DNA of 56,403 nucleotides from Klenkia terrae (GTDB taxonomy: Bacteria; Actinomycetota; Actinomycetes; Mycobacteriales; Geodermatophilaceae), in NCBI RefSeq assembly GCF_900491935.1, contig NZ_UEXK01000004.1, positions 2,189,892 to 2,246,294 of the forward strand, read 5' to 3'. How positions within the stretch are numbered: position 1 is the stretch's first letter; the number at the start of each line of letters is the position of its first letter. Of the stretch, positions 8,690-19,009 are shown piece after piece. The position numbers and the translations under genes are program-made. The notes under the pieces are model-generated. The model saw only the letters and a list, made by a program, of their open reading frames with translations. It searched no databases and was not told the origin of the DNA.

Positions 8690-10446
8690 CCGCACCCCCG
8701 GTCGGGTCGGCCGGGCTGCGCGAGCTGCTCCCGCTGCTGCGCCCGCACCGGCGGGCGCTGGTCGCGGCCGCGGCGCTGTCCCTGGTGGCCGCCGCGGCCG
8801 CCCTGGCCCAGCCGCTGCTGGTCTCCCGGGTGGTCGACGCCGTCGGCTCCGGTGCCGCGCTGCTGCCCGGGGTGGCCACGCTGGTCGTCGTCCTGGTCGC
8901 CTCGGCGGTGCTCAGCGCCGGCCAGCAGTACCTGCTGCAGCGCACCGCCGAGGGCGTCGTGCTCAGCACCCGGCGCACGCTGGCCGACCGGCTGCTGCGG
9001 CTGCCGGTGGCCGAGTACGACCGGCGGCGCACCGGTGACCTGATGAGCCGGGTGGGCTCGGACACCACGCTGCTGCGGGCCACCGTCACCAGCGGCGTCG
9101 TCGAGGTGGGCGGCTCGCTGGTGCTGGGCATCGGCGCGCTGGTCGCGATGGCGCTGGTCGACGTGTGGCTGCTGCTGGTCACGCTGGCGTCGGTCTCGAT
9201 CGGCGTGGGGACCGCCATCGCGGCGGCCCGCCGGGTGCGGGTGCTGTCCCGGCAGGCGCAGGAGCAGGTCGGCGCGATGAGCGCGGCGGTGGAGCGGGCA
9301 CTGTCCGCCGTCCGCACCATCCGGGCCAGCGGCGCCACCGGCCGCGAGGTGGTCACGGTCGGCTCGTCGGCGGAGAAGGCCTTCACCGCCGGCGTCGCGG
9401 TGGCCCGGCTGCAGGCACTCGTCGCACCGGCCACCGGCATCGCGATCCAGGGCGCGTTCCTGGCCGTGCTCGGCGTCGGCGGCTACCGGGTCGCCAGCGG
9501 CGCGATCGGCATCCCCGACCTGATCGCCTTCATCCTCTACCTCTTCCTGCTCATCCAGCCGCTGGGCCAGGTCATCCGCGCCTACACCGAGCTGCAGACC
9601 GGGCTCGGTGCGCTGGCGCGGGTGCAGGAGGTGCTCTCGCTGGACCCCGAGGACGACGACCGGCCCGCCCGCCCCGGGACGACGACCGCGCCCCGGCTGC
9701 CCGCCGCCGGTGACCCGACCCCGCTGCTGGAGCTGCGCGGGGTCGACTTCGACTACCCCGATGGCACCCGGGTGCTGCACGACGTCTCGTTCTCGGTCCC
9801 CGCCGGGACCCGGACGGCGCTGGTGGGGCCCTCGGGTGCGGGCAAGTCCACGCTGCTCGCGCTGGTCGAGGGCTTCTACCCGCTCAGCGGGGGCAGCATC
9901 CGGTGGGCCGGCACCGACGTCCGCGACCTGCCGCGCTCGGTGCTGCGGGCCCGGATGGGCTACGTCGAGCAGGAGGCCCCGGTGCTGGCCGGCACCATCC
10001 GGGAGAACCTGCTGCTGGCCGCGCCGGACACCCCCGAGGCCGCGCTGCGGCAGGTGCTCGAGGACGTCGGGCTGACCCCGGTGGTCGACCGGTCCGAGCT
10101 GGGCCTGGACGTGCTGGTCGGCGACGACGGCGTGCTGCTGTCCGGTGGTGAGCGGCAGCGGCTGGCCATCGCCCGCTCGCTGCTGGCCCGGCCGGCGCTG
10201 CTGCTGCTCGACGAGCCGACCGCGAGCCTGGACGCCCGCAACGAGACCCTGCTCCGGCAGACGCTGGAGACCGCCGCGCGGGACCGGGCGCTGCTGGTGG
10301 TCGCCCACCGGTTGTCCACGGTCCGCGACTCCGACCAGATCGTGGTGCTGGAGGGCGGCCGGGTGGTCGCCGTCGGCACGCACGACGAGCTGGTGGAGAC
10401 CGACCCGCTCTACCGCGAGCTGGCCACCGCCCAGCTGCTGGTGTGA
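8686..10446 (+). CDS. ABC exporter, fused permease and ATP-binding protein
   Basis: 586 aa from GTG 8686, overlapping the previous stop as GTGA. This is a half-transporter with an N-terminal six-helix membrane domain (about 20-310) and a C-terminal nucleotide-binding domain. Walker A is GPSGAGKST (381-389), the signature LSGGERQRL, Walker B LLLLDEPTAS and the switch VAHRLST. MsbA/MdlB-type exporters work as dimers and move lipids, peptides or drugs; the substrate cannot be told. An acidic/Pro linker (DPEDDDRPARP) joins the domains. It sits between the DUF721 and gyrB genes, outside the usual core order, and converges on the SDR gene with a 10-bp gap. Confidence 0.93.
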   Translation: MTAPPVGSAGLRELLPLLRPHRRALVAAAALSLVAAAAALAQPLLVSRVVDAVGSGAALLPGVATLVVVLVASAVLSAGQQYLLQRTAEGVVLSTRRTLADRLLRLPVAEYDRRRTGDLMSRVGSDTTLLRATVTSGVVEVGGSLVLGIGALVAMALVDVWLLLVTLASVSIGVGTAIAAARRVRVLSRQAQEQVGAMSAAVERALSAVRTIRASGATGREVVTVGSSAEKAFTAGVAVARLQALVAPATGIAIQGAFLAVLGVGGYRVASGAIGIPDLIAFILYLFLLIQPLGQVIRAYTELQTGLGALARVQEVLSLDPEDDDRPARPGTTTAPRLPAAGDPTPLLELRGVDFDYPDGTRVLHDVSFSVPAGTRTALVGPSGAGKSTLLALVEGFYPLSGGSIRWAGTDVRDLPRSVLRARMGYVEQEAPVLAGTIRENLLLAAPDTPEAALRQVLEDVGLTPVVDRSELGLDVLVGDDGVLLSGGERQRLAIARSLLARPALLLLDEPTASLDARNETLLRQTLETAARDRALLVVAHRLSTVRDSDQIVVLEGGRVVAVGTHDELVETDPLYRELATAQLLV

Positions 10447-10456
10447 GGCCGCGGGG

Positions 10457-11353
10457 TCAGCCGGCCAGCGCGACCCGGACGGCGTCCTCGAAGCCCAGCC
10501 GCGGGGGCGAGCCGATCACCTCGGCCAGGTCGTCCTCGCCGGCGACCACGGTGTTGGCCAGCGACTCCACCAGCGAGCGGGCCAGGTCGCGGGACACCGG
10601 CGTGAGCAGGTCGATGCCCACCGCGGCCAGCGCCGCGCTGCGGATCGGCACCGGCAGGAAGCGGCGGCGGCCGAGGCCGGCGACCGCGGCGTACCGCTGC
10701 ACCAGCTCGGCGTAGGTCATCACGTCGGGACCGGCGACGTCGAAGGCCCGGCTGACCTCCGCCGGCAGGGTCGCGCACCCGACCAGCGCGGTGACCACGT
10801 CGACCAGCGCCACGGGCTGCACCCGGGTGCGCACCCAGTCCGGGGCGGGCAGCACCGGCAGCCGCTCGGTGACGTGCCGCAGCATCTCGAAGCTGGCCGA
10901 CCCGGCGCCGACCACGATGGCCGCACGGAGCACCGCCGTCGGCACTCCGGAGGACAGCAGCAGCGCGCCGACCTCCTCGCGGGAGCGCAGGTGGTCCGAC
11001 AGCGGCTCGTCCACCGGGCGGGGTCCGCCGAGGTAGACCAGCCGGCCGACCCCGGCCCGGCGGGCGGCGCGGGCCAGGCCGCGGGCGTGCGCCCGGTCGG
11101 CGGCGGCGAAGCCCGGACCGGCGTCCAGGGCGTGGACCAGCCAGTACGCGGTGTCGACCCCGGTGCAGGCCCGGGTCAGCGCGTCGTCGTCCGCGGCGTC
11201 GCCGACGACCACCCGCACGTCGGGCAGCCACGGCCGGTCGGCCAGGCGGTCGGCGTCCCGGGTCAGGACGGCGACCTCGTGGCCGGCGGCGAGCAGGGCG
11301 GGGACGAGGGCTCCGCCGACGTGGCCGGACGCGCCGGTGACCAGGCTGTGCAC
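10457..11353 (-). CDS. NAD(P)-binding SDR/NmrA-like epimerase family protein (paralogue 1)
   Basis: 298 aa from GTG 11353 (VHSLVTGASGHVGGALVPAL). The start is a choice: the frame continues upstream to 11431 through the parS-like palindrome, but the nucleotide-binding strand should begin near here. GASGHVGG is the glycine-rich dinucleotide motif. DTAYWLVHALD and RLVYLGGPRP are typical of the atypical SDR group with DUF2867-like relatives. No Tyr-x-x-x-Lys catalytic pair is evident, so it may be a redox sensor or ligand-binding rather than a dehydrogenase. It is clearly paralogous to the protein at 20758-21705 (shared YxLVHxLD, YLGGxxx, HLRSRxxVxxLL, VLRAxIVVGxG). The two lie either side of gyrB-gyrA. 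Confidence 0.85.
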   Translation of the reverse strand: MHSLVTGASGHVGGALVPALLAAGHEVAVLTRDADRLADRPWLPDVRVVVGDAADDDALTRACTGVDTAYWLVHALDAGPGFAAADRAHARGLARAARRAGVGRLVYLGGPRPVDEPLSDHLRSREEVGALLLSSGVPTAVLRAAIVVGAGSASFEMLRHVTERLPVLPAPDWVRTRVQPVALVDVVTALVGCATLPAEVSRAFDVAGPDVMTYAELVQRYAAVAGLGRRRFLPVPIRSAALAAVGIDLLTPVSRDLARSLVESLANTVVAGEDDLAEVIGSPPRLGFEDAVRVALAG

Positions 11354-11366
11354 CGCTGCAGTGTGC

Positions 11367-11382
11367 GGTTCCACGTGGAACC
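11367..11382. promoter_or_regulatory. parS-like centromere site 1
   Basis: GGTTCCACGTGGAACC, a perfect 16-bp palindrome. The bacterial parS consensus recognised by ParB is close to TGTTYCACGTGRAACA, so the 14-bp core GTTCCACGTGGAAC fits. It lies about 8 kb from the candidate oriC, just upstream of (or within the extreme 5' end of) the SDR gene. parA/parB are not in the window; they usually lie beyond yidD/yidC, past the left edge. An identical core occurs at 40506. Confidence 0.75.
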
Positions 11383-11548
11383 GCGCCCCCGAGCGGCGGT
11401 GGCCCGAGGCACTCACCGGCGACCACCCCACGGGGCCGAGGAACTGAGTTTCGTCGGCCGGGGCAACACCGGTGGTGGTCGAGGTCCTCCTGGTGCGTCA
11501 GGGGTGACCTCAGGGCGTGGACGGCGCCTCCTGGGTCGATGGACCCGG

Positions 11549-13701
<2,153 letters not shown>

Positions 13702-13844
13702 CGGGGCGATCCGGGCTGATCCGGGTCCCGGTGGACGGTGTGGTAACCCACCGTCCACCCGCCCGCCACTCGGACGTCGTCCCAACCCCATGTCGACCTG
13801 GGGTTTTGTCCACCGCTGTGCACTGACCTGTGGAGAACTGAACC
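13702..13844. promoter_or_regulatory. gyrB-gyrA spacer with DnaA-box-like site
   Basis: 143 bp. TTGTCCACC (13806-13814) is one mismatch from TTGTCCACA; CCTGTGGAG lies just before the gyrA GTG. CCCCATGTCGACC (13786-13798) is the same 13-mer found twice in the dnaA-dnaN spacer. It may carry a gyrA promoter, but no convincing -35/-10 pair is visible. A link between DnaA and gyrase expression would be an inference. Confidence 0.45.
13786..13798 (+). repeat. Origin-region repeat, copy 3
   Basis: CCCCATGTCGACC, identical to the last 13 nt of the repeats at 3287 and 3434. It is followed by TGGGG, giving a short interrupted inverted repeat CCCCA...TGGGG around GTCGAC. Confidence 0.65.
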
Positions 13845-16331
13845 GTGACGGAGACCCCGAGCCGCGACCGCATCGAACCGGTCGACCTGCAGGAGGAGAT
13901 GCAGCGCAGCTACATCGACTACGCGATGAGCGTGATCGTGGGCCGCGCGCTCCCCGAGGTGCGCGACGGCCTCAAGCCGGTGCACCGCCGCGTGCTGTTC
14001 GCGATGTACGACCAGAACTTCCGGCCCGACCGCGGGTACGTGAAGTGCGCGCGACCGGTCGCGGAGGTCATGGGCAACTACCACCCCCACGGCGACACCG
14101 CGATCTACGACGCCCTGGTCCGGCTGGCCCAGCCCTGGTCGATGCGCTACCCGCTGATCGACGGGCAGGGCAACTTCGGCTCGCCGGGCAACGACCCCGC
14201 GGCCGCCATGCGCTACACCGAGTGCCGCCTCACGCCGCTGGCCATGGAGATGCTGGCCGGCATCAACGAGGAGACCGTCGACTACCAGGGCAACTACGAC
14301 GGGCGCACCGAGGAGCCCGTCGTCCTCCCCGCCCGGGTGCCGAACCTGCTGATCAACGGCTCGGCCGGCATCGCCGTCGGCATGGCCACCAACATGCCCC
14401 CGCACAACCTGCGCGAGGTGGCCGAGGCCGTCTACTGGATGCTCGACCACCCCGAGGCCCCCGCCGAGGAGGCCCTCACCGCGTGCATGGAGCGGGTCAA
14501 GGGCCCGGACTTCCCGACCCACGGCCTGATCGTCGGCCGCGACGGCATCGAGGACGCCTACCGGACCGGCCGCGGCTCGGTGCGCATGCGCGCCGTCGTC
14601 GCCGTGGAGGAGGACTCCCGCGGGCGGGTGCAGCTGGTGGTCACCGAGCTGCCCTACCAGGTCAACCCGGACAACCTGGCCGAGAACATCGCCGAGCAGG
14701 TCAAGGACGGCCGGCTGCAGGGCATCTCCGAGATCGCCGACGAGTCCTCCGACCGCGTCGGCCGCCGGCTGGTCATCACCCTGCGCCGCGACGCCGTGGC
14801 CAAGGTGGTGCTGAACAACCTCTACAAGCACACCCAGCTGCAGACCTCCTTCGGCTGCAACATGCTCTCCATCGTCGACGGCGTGCCCCGCACGCTGCGC
14901 CTGGACGAGCTGGTCCGGTACTGGGTGATCCACCAGATCGAGGTCATCCAGCGGCGCACCCGCTACCGCCTGCGCAAGGCCGAGGAGCGCGCGCACATCC
15001 TGCGCGGCTACGGCAAGGCCCTCGACCAGCTCGACGAGGTCATCGCCCTCATCCGGGCCAGTGCCTCCGCCGACGCCGCCCGCACCGGGCTGATGGAGCT
15101 GCTGGAGGTCGACGACATCCAGGCGCTGGCCATCCTGGACCTGCAGCTGCGCCGGCTGGCCGCTCTCGAGCGCCAGCGGATCATCGACGAGCTGGCCGAG
15201 ATCGAGGCCACGATCGCCGACCTGCAGGCGATCCTGGCCGACCCCGAGCGGCAGCGGCGGATCGTCCGCGACGAGCTCAAGGAGATCGTCGACCGGTTCG
15301 GCGACGACCGGCGCACCCAGTTCGTCGCGCACGACGGCGACGTCTCCATGGAGGACCTCATCGCCGAGGAGCAGGTGGTCGTCACGATCACCCGCACCGG
15401 CTACGCCAAGCGCACCAAGGCCGACCTGTACCGGTCCCAGCGCCGCGGCGGCAAGGGCGTCATGGGCGCGACGCTCAAGCAGGACGACCTGATCCAGCAG
15501 TTCTTCGTGGGGTCGACCCACGACTGGATCCTGTTCTTCACCAACAAGGGCCGGGTCTACCGGGCCAAGGCCTACGAGCTGCCCGAGGCCGCCCGCACCG
15601 CCCGCGGGGCGCACGTGGCCAACATCTTGGCGTTCCAGCCCGACGAGAAGATCGCCCAGGTCATCCAGATCAAGGACTACGCGGTCGCCCCGTACCTGGT
15701 GCTGGCCACGGCGAACGGCCAGGTCAAGAAGACCCGGTTGACCGACTTCGATTCCCCGCGCAGCGGCGGCGTCATCGCGATCAACCTGCGCGACGGCGAC
15801 GAGCTGGTCGGTGCGGCGCTGATCGACCCCGAGCAGAACCTGCTGCTGGTCACCCGCAAGGCCATGAGCATCTGCTTCAAGGCCGACGACGCCCAGCTGC
15901 GCCCCATGGGCCGGGCGACCGAGGGCGTGCGCGGCATCTCGCTCACCGACGACGACCGGCTGCTGTCGATGATCGTGGTGACCGAGGGCGTCGACGTCCT
16001 GGTGGCGACCGAGGGCGGGTACGCCAAGCGCACCGGCATCGAGAACTACCCGGAGCAGAACCGCGGCGGCAAGGGCGTGCTCACCGCCGACCCGAAGTCC
16101 CGCAAGGGCGTGCTGGTCGGTGCGCTGTCGGTCGTGCTCGGCGACGAGCTGTACGCCATCACCTCCACCGGCGGGGTCATCCGCACCCCGGTCAACGGCG
16201 TCCGGCACAACAAGGACCGGGCGACCATGGGCGTCAAGCTGATGAACCTGCCCGAGGACGTCTCGATCGTGGCCATCGCGCGGACGACTGACGACGAGGA
16301 GGTCGAGGTCGCCGACCCGACCTCGCTCTGA
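13845..16331 (+). CDS. gyrA: DNA gyrase subunit A
   Basis: 828 aa from GTG 13845 ([20 protein letters not shown]). It is the DNA breakage-reunion subunit. The active-site Tyr is Tyr124 in [10 protein letters not shown]. The quinolone-resistance region reads [20 protein letters not shown], with Thr where E. coli has Ser83 and M. tuberculosis has Ala90, and the Asp87-equivalent kept. The C-terminal beta-pinwheel carries the GyrA box QRRGGKGV plus repeated blades ([42 protein letters not shown]), which supports gyrase rather than topoisomerase IV. It ends with an acidic tail and is followed by a terminator hairpin. Confidence 0.97.
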   Translation: MTETPSRDRIEPVDLQEEMQRSYIDYAMSVIVGRALPEVRDGLKPVHRRVLFAMYDQNFRPDRGYVKCARPVAEVMGNYHPHGDTAIYDALVRLAQPWSMRYPLIDGQGNFGSPGNDPAAAMRYTECRLTPLAMEMLAGINEETVDYQGNYDGRTEEPVVLPARVPNLLINGSAGIAVGMATNMPPHNLREVAEAVYWMLDHPEAPAEEALTACMERVKGPDFPTHGLIVGRDGIEDAYRTGRGSVRMRAVVAVEEDSRGRVQLVVTELPYQVNPDNLAENIAEQVKDGRLQGISEIADESSDRVGRRLVITLRRDAVAKVVLNNLYKHTQLQTSFGCNMLSIVDGVPRTLRLDELVRYWVIHQIEVIQRRTRYRLRKAEERAHILRGYGKALDQLDEVIALIRASASADAARTGLMELLEVDDIQALAILDLQLRRLAALERQRIIDELAEIEATIADLQAILADPERQRRIVRDELKEIVDRFGDDRRTQFVAHDGDVSMEDLIAEEQVVVTITRTGYAKRTKADLYRSQRRGGKGVMGATLKQDDLIQQFFVGSTHDWILFFTNKGRVYRAKAYELPEAARTARGAHVANILAFQPDEKIAQVIQIKDYAVAPYLVLATANGQVKKTRLTDFDSPRSGGVIAINLRDGDELVGAALIDPEQNLLLVTRKAMSICFKADDAQLRPMGRATEGVRGISLTDDDRLLSMIVVTEGVDVLVATEGGYAKRTGIENYPEQNRGGKGVLTADPKSRKGVLVGALSVVLGDELYAITSTGGVIRTPVNGVRHNKDRATMGVKLMNLPEDVSIVAIARTTDDEEVEVADPTSL

Positions 16332-16339
16332 CCCGGCAA

Positions 16340-16372
16340 GCCGTGCACCTTGCTCGACCGGGGGTGCACGGC
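16340..16372 (+). terminator. Terminator hairpin after gyrA
   Basis: A perfect 10-bp stem, GCCGTGCACC (16340-16349) with GGTGCACGGC (16363-16372) and a 13-nt loop, 9 bp beyond the gyrA stop. There is no T-run, as is common for actinobacterial terminators. Confidence 0.6.
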
Positions 16373-16558
16373 GTGCCGGTCGGTCAGTCGGGGCGGGATA
16401 GGCACCCCGGCGCCTAGGCTGGGGCGAATGCCGTCACCCGGTGCGGGTCGCGAGGTCCACCCGGGACGGCTGAGCGACCACCGATGTGCGGTCGCCACCC
16501 CACCGGGTGGCACCGGGCGCGACGGGGGCGGGAGACCGGCCCCGGGACGGAGAGCGGG

Positions 16559-17470
16559 ATGAGCGACCGGACCCAGTCCTCGGTGCGGACCGAGGACTCC
16601 TCGGCGGCAGCCGACCCCGAGACCGCGGCGATCACGCCCGACGAGCCGGCCCGGTCCTCGTCGGCGCCGGCCGCCGGCGCGAAGGGCGCCCCGGCCACCG
16701 CGCCGGGCTGGGGCGGTGCGACCCCGAGCAAGCAGAACCCGGCCAAGGGCGCCGGCGGGCAGAAGCCCGCCCAGCAGGCCCCGCCGGCCGGTCAGGCCCC
16801 GGCCGGGCCCACGCAGCCGGCCGGCAAGCCGGCCCAGCAGTCCGGCCGACCGGCCGGCAACGGCCAGCCCGCCGGTGCACGTCCGGCCGGCCAGCGCCCG
16901 GCCGCGGCCGCCGGTGCCACCGTGGGTGCGGCCCGCCAGGGTGCTCCGCAGACCGGGGCCCGCCCGGCCAACCGGGCCGCCGCCGGTGCGCCCCGGCCCG
17001 CGACCGACCGGCCCCCGTCGGTCGTCGCCCGCGCGGCCGAGGGTCGTGGCCCGGAGTCCGCCGAGGGCGAGCGGCCCAGCGGCAAGGTGCGCGGCTCCGG
17101 TCGCGGACCCCGCCGGGCCCGCCTGCAGCTGCGGCACATCGACACCTGGTCGGCGCTGAAGATCTCGCTGGTGCTGGCCATCGCGCTGTTCTTCGTGTGG
17201 ATGGTCGCCGTCGGCGTCCTCTACGGGGTGCTCAACGGCCTCGGCGTGTTCACCACCGTCAACGACCTGATCGGCCAGCTCGGCTCCAGCTCCGGGGACG
17301 CCGGCCCGACCGACGTCATCACCCCCGGCATCGTGTTCGGCGGCGCGGCGGTCATCGGTGCGGTGAACATCGTGCTGTTCACCGCGCTGTGCACCGTGGG
17401 CACGTTCGTCTACAACCTGTGCGCGGACCTGGTCGGCGGCCTCGAGGTCACCCTGTCCGAGCGCGACTAG
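16559..17470 (+). CDS. DUF3566 membrane protein with long disordered N-terminus
   Basis: 303 aa from ATG 16559. Residues 1-185 are low complexity, rich in Ala/Pro/Gly/Gln. From about 190 comes the conserved part: RRARLQLRHIDTWSALKISL, a membrane segment (LVLAIALFFVWMVAVGVLYGVL), VFTTVNDLIGQL, then a second hydrophobic segment (FGGAAVIGAVNIVLFTALCTVGTFVYNLCADLVGGLEVTL). This is the DUF3566 layout and the Rv0007 position immediately after gyrA. Function is not established; such proteins are inner-membrane proteins with a cytoplasmic disordered arm. It precedes tRNA-Ile by 59 bp. Confidence 0.9.
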   Translation: MSDRTQSSVRTEDSSAAADPETAAITPDEPARSSSAPAAGAKGAPATAPGWGGATPSKQNPAKGAGGQKPAQQAPPAGQAPAGPTQPAGKPAQQSGRPAGNGQPAGARPAGQRPAAAAGATVGAARQGAPQTGARPANRAAAGAPRPATDRPPSVVARAAEGRGPESAEGERPSGKVRGSGRGPRRARLQLRHIDTWSALKISLVLAIALFFVWMVAVGVLYGVLNGLGVFTTVNDLIGQLGSSSGDAGPTDVITPGIVFGGAAVIGAVNIVLFTALCTVGTFVYNLCADLVGGLEVTLSERD

Positions 17471-17510
17471 CCGGCCGGACCCCGCGCGGCGGCGCCGCAC
17501 GAGGTCCAGG

Positions 17511-17516
17511 TATGGT
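17511..17516 (+). promoter_or_regulatory. Candidate -10 element for tRNA-Ile
   Basis: TATGGT, 13 bp upstream of the tRNA 5' end and so well placed for a -10 with a very short leader. The -35 region is GC-rich without a recognisable hexamer. Confidence 0.35.
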
Positions 17517-17529
17517 TTCCGAGGTTCAC

Positions 17530-17603
17530 GGGCCTGTAGCTCAGACGGTTAGAGCGCATCCCTGATAAGGATGAGGCCGGAGGTTCAAGTCCTCCCAGGC
17601 CCA
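17530..17603 (+). tRNA. ileT: tRNA-Ile (anticodon GAT)
   Basis: 74 nt cloverleaf. Acceptor stem GGGCCTG pairs with CAGGCCC; TAGCTC begins the D arm. The anticodon stem CATCC/GGATG encloses loop CTGATAA with anticodon GAT at 17564-17566. The T arm is GGAGG-TTCAAGT-CCTCC. Discriminator A is followed by CC but not an encoded CCA. It is the Rv equivalent ileT, next to gyrA as in mycobacteria. Confidence 0.97.
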
Positions 17604-17638
17604 CCGTGCACCGCTCGACGGCGAGGAGGTCGGCACCC

Positions 17639-17779
17639 GTGCTGAAGAAGGTCGCCGTGGCGGCACTGGCCGCAGGGGCACTGCTGGCCCTGCGCAAGCG
17701 GTCGGCAGCCCAGATCGACGAGGACCTGTGGGCCGAGGCCGCCCGCAGCCCCGACGCCGTCCGCACGACCCAGCGCTAG
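17639..17779 (+). CDS. DLW-39 family small protein
   Basis: 46 aa from GTG 17639: a basic start (VLKK), a short hydrophobic helix (VAVAALAAGALLAL), then RKRSAAQIDEDLWAEAARSP. The Asp-Leu-Trp followed by Ala-Glu-Ala is the hallmark of the DLW-39 family, tiny actinobacterial proteins encoded near gyrA and tRNA-Ile. GAGGAGG lies 11 bp upstream, a very strong ribosome site that supports translation. Probably a single-pass membrane peptide; function unknown. It lies between two tRNA genes on the same strand. Confidence 0.85.
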   Translation: MLKKVAVAALAAGALLALRKRSAAQIDEDLWAEAARSPDAVRTTQR

Positions 17780-17805
17780 ACCCGGTGGTGCCCGCACCGC
17801 CTCCC

Positions 17806-17878
17806 GGGGACGTAGCTCAATTGGTAGAGCACCGCCTTTGCAAGGCGGGGGTCAGGGGTTCGATTCCCCTCGTCTCCA
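17806..17878 (+). tRNA. alaT: tRNA-Ala (anticodon TGC)
   Basis: 73 nt. Acceptor GGGGACG pairs with CGTCTCC. The anticodon stem CCGCC/GGCGG encloses loop TTTGCAA with anticodon TGC at 17839-17841. The T arm is AGGGG-TTCGATT-CCCCT. Discriminator A; CCA is not encoded. It immediately precedes a lipoprotein gene with an unclear start. Confidence 0.97.
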
Positions 17879-17880
17879 CA

Positions 17881-18432
17881 GCGTCCCGGTGGTCCGCCGT
17901 CCCGGTCCTGGCCCTGCTGCTGGCCGGTTGCGGCACCTCGACCACGGACGAGCCGGCGGCGTCGTCGAGCGCACCGGCCAGCACGGCCGCGACCAGCGCC
18001 CCTGCCCCGCCGACCAGCAGCGCAGCGGTGCCCGCCGAGCCGGTGACCACCAAGCAGGACTGCCCCTACCTCGACACCGCCTTCGTGCAGGACACGGTGG
18101 GCCAGCAGACGCCCACCGTCACCACCACCGGGGTCCCCGGCGGCCCGCCGCCGGGCTGCACGTTCGCCAAGCCGAACGGGGAGCCGGCGCTGACCGTCGA
18201 GATCACCCAAGCCGCGGACGGGGTCGCTGCGCGCACCGCCGCCGTCGAGCGGGTGGCCGGCATCGGCGGCACGGCGGTCACCGACATCGCCGACGGCGGG
18301 GGGATCGCCGTCGGCACCGGCCAGACCGTGCTCGCCGTCGCCGACGGCACGCTCGTCGTCGTGGTGACGGTCAACCAGGAATCCAGCCTGCAGGCGCGCG
18401 AGATCACCCAGACCGTCGTCGCCGCGGTCTGA
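17881..18432 (+). CDS. DUF2020-like lipoprotein, start unresolved
   Basis: Lipobox LLLAGC (Cys codon 17929-17931) follows a hydrophobic stretch (VPVLALLLAG). Next is a Ser/Thr/Ala/Pro linker, then CPYLDTAFVQDTVGQ...PPGCTFAKPNGEPALTVEI...QTVLAVADGTLVVVVTVN, a secreted DUF2020-like domain with a probable disulphide pair. The problem is the start: between the tRNA-Ala 3' end and the lipobox the frame has no ATG, GTG or TTG. A GTG at 17889 is out of frame, yet loss of one base just after it would give VVR-VPVLALLLAGC, an ideal signal peptide. A base error, a true 5' mutation or a rare start (CTG) are all possible. Coordinates give the open frame after the tRNA. Confidence 0.65.
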   Translation, partial: ASRWSAVPVLALLLAGCGTSTTDEPAASSSAPASTAATSAPAPPTSSAAVPAEPVTTKQDCPYLDTAFVQDTVGQQTPTVTTTGVPGGPPPGCTFAKPNGEPALTVEITQAADGVAARTAAVERVAGIGGTAVTDIADGGGIAVGTGQTVLAVADGTLVVVVTVNQESSLQAREITQTVVAAV

Positions 18433-18475
18433 GGCGGGTCGGCAGCCCATCGCCGCAGGTGGGACGATGGGGGGC

Positions 18476-19009
18476 GTGACCGAATCGACTCCTGCGCGGC
18501 GCGCAGTCCTGCACACCAACCACGGCGACATCACCGTGGACCTGTTCCCGGACCACGCCCCCAAGACCGTCGCCAACTTCGCCGAGCTCGCCGAGGGCAG
18601 CCGCGAGTGGGTGGACCCCCGTACCCGGGCGAAGACCACCGACAAGCTCTACGACGGCACGATCTTCCACCGGGTCATCGACGGCTTCATGATCCAGGGC
18701 GGGGACCCCCTCGGCCAGGGCACCGGCGGCCCCGGCTACCGCTTCGGCGACGAGTTCCACCCCGACCTGCAGTTCTCCAAGCCCTACCTGCTGGCCATGG
18801 CCAACGCCGGGCCGGGCACCAACGGCTCGCAGTTCTTCATCACCACCACCAACACCCCGCACCTGAACAACAAGCACACGATCTTCGGCGAGGTGGCCGA
18901 CGACGCCTCCCGCCAGGTCGTCGACGCCATCGGCAAGGTCCCCACCGCCCGCGGTGACAAGCCCCTCGAGGACGTCGTGATCACCTCGGTCGAGGTGCAG
19001 CGCAGCTGA
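18476..19009 (+). CDS. ppiA: Peptidyl-prolyl cis-trans isomerase, cyclophilin type
   Basis: 177 aa from GTG 18476 (VTESTPARRAVLHTNHGDI); an ATG three codons upstream at 18467 is an alternative. Cytoplasmic cyclophilin that speeds proline isomerisation. Active-site segments are visible: FHRVIDGFMIQGGD (catalytic Arg, Phe, Met and Gln), the AMANAGPGTNGSQFFIT core, and the NNKHTIFGEV His region. It has an insertion after LAEGSREW common to actinobacterial PpiA. It is the Rv0009 counterpart; its stop overlaps the proposed CTG start of the rhomboid gene. Confidence 0.95.
   Translation: MTESTPARRAVLHTNHGDITVDLFPDHAPKTVANFAELAEGSREWVDPRTRAKTTDKLYDGTIFHRVIDGFMIQGGDPLGQGTGGPGYRFGDEFHPDLQFSKPYLLAMANAGPGTNGSQFFITTTNTPHLNNKHTIFGEVADDASRQVVDAIGKVPTARGDKPLEDVVITSVEVQRS

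Noticed and set aside
14085-14130. GyrA Thr at the Ser83-equivalent position as quinolone resistance
   Set aside because: This site varies naturally (Ala in M. tuberculosis), and the Asp87-equivalent is intact.
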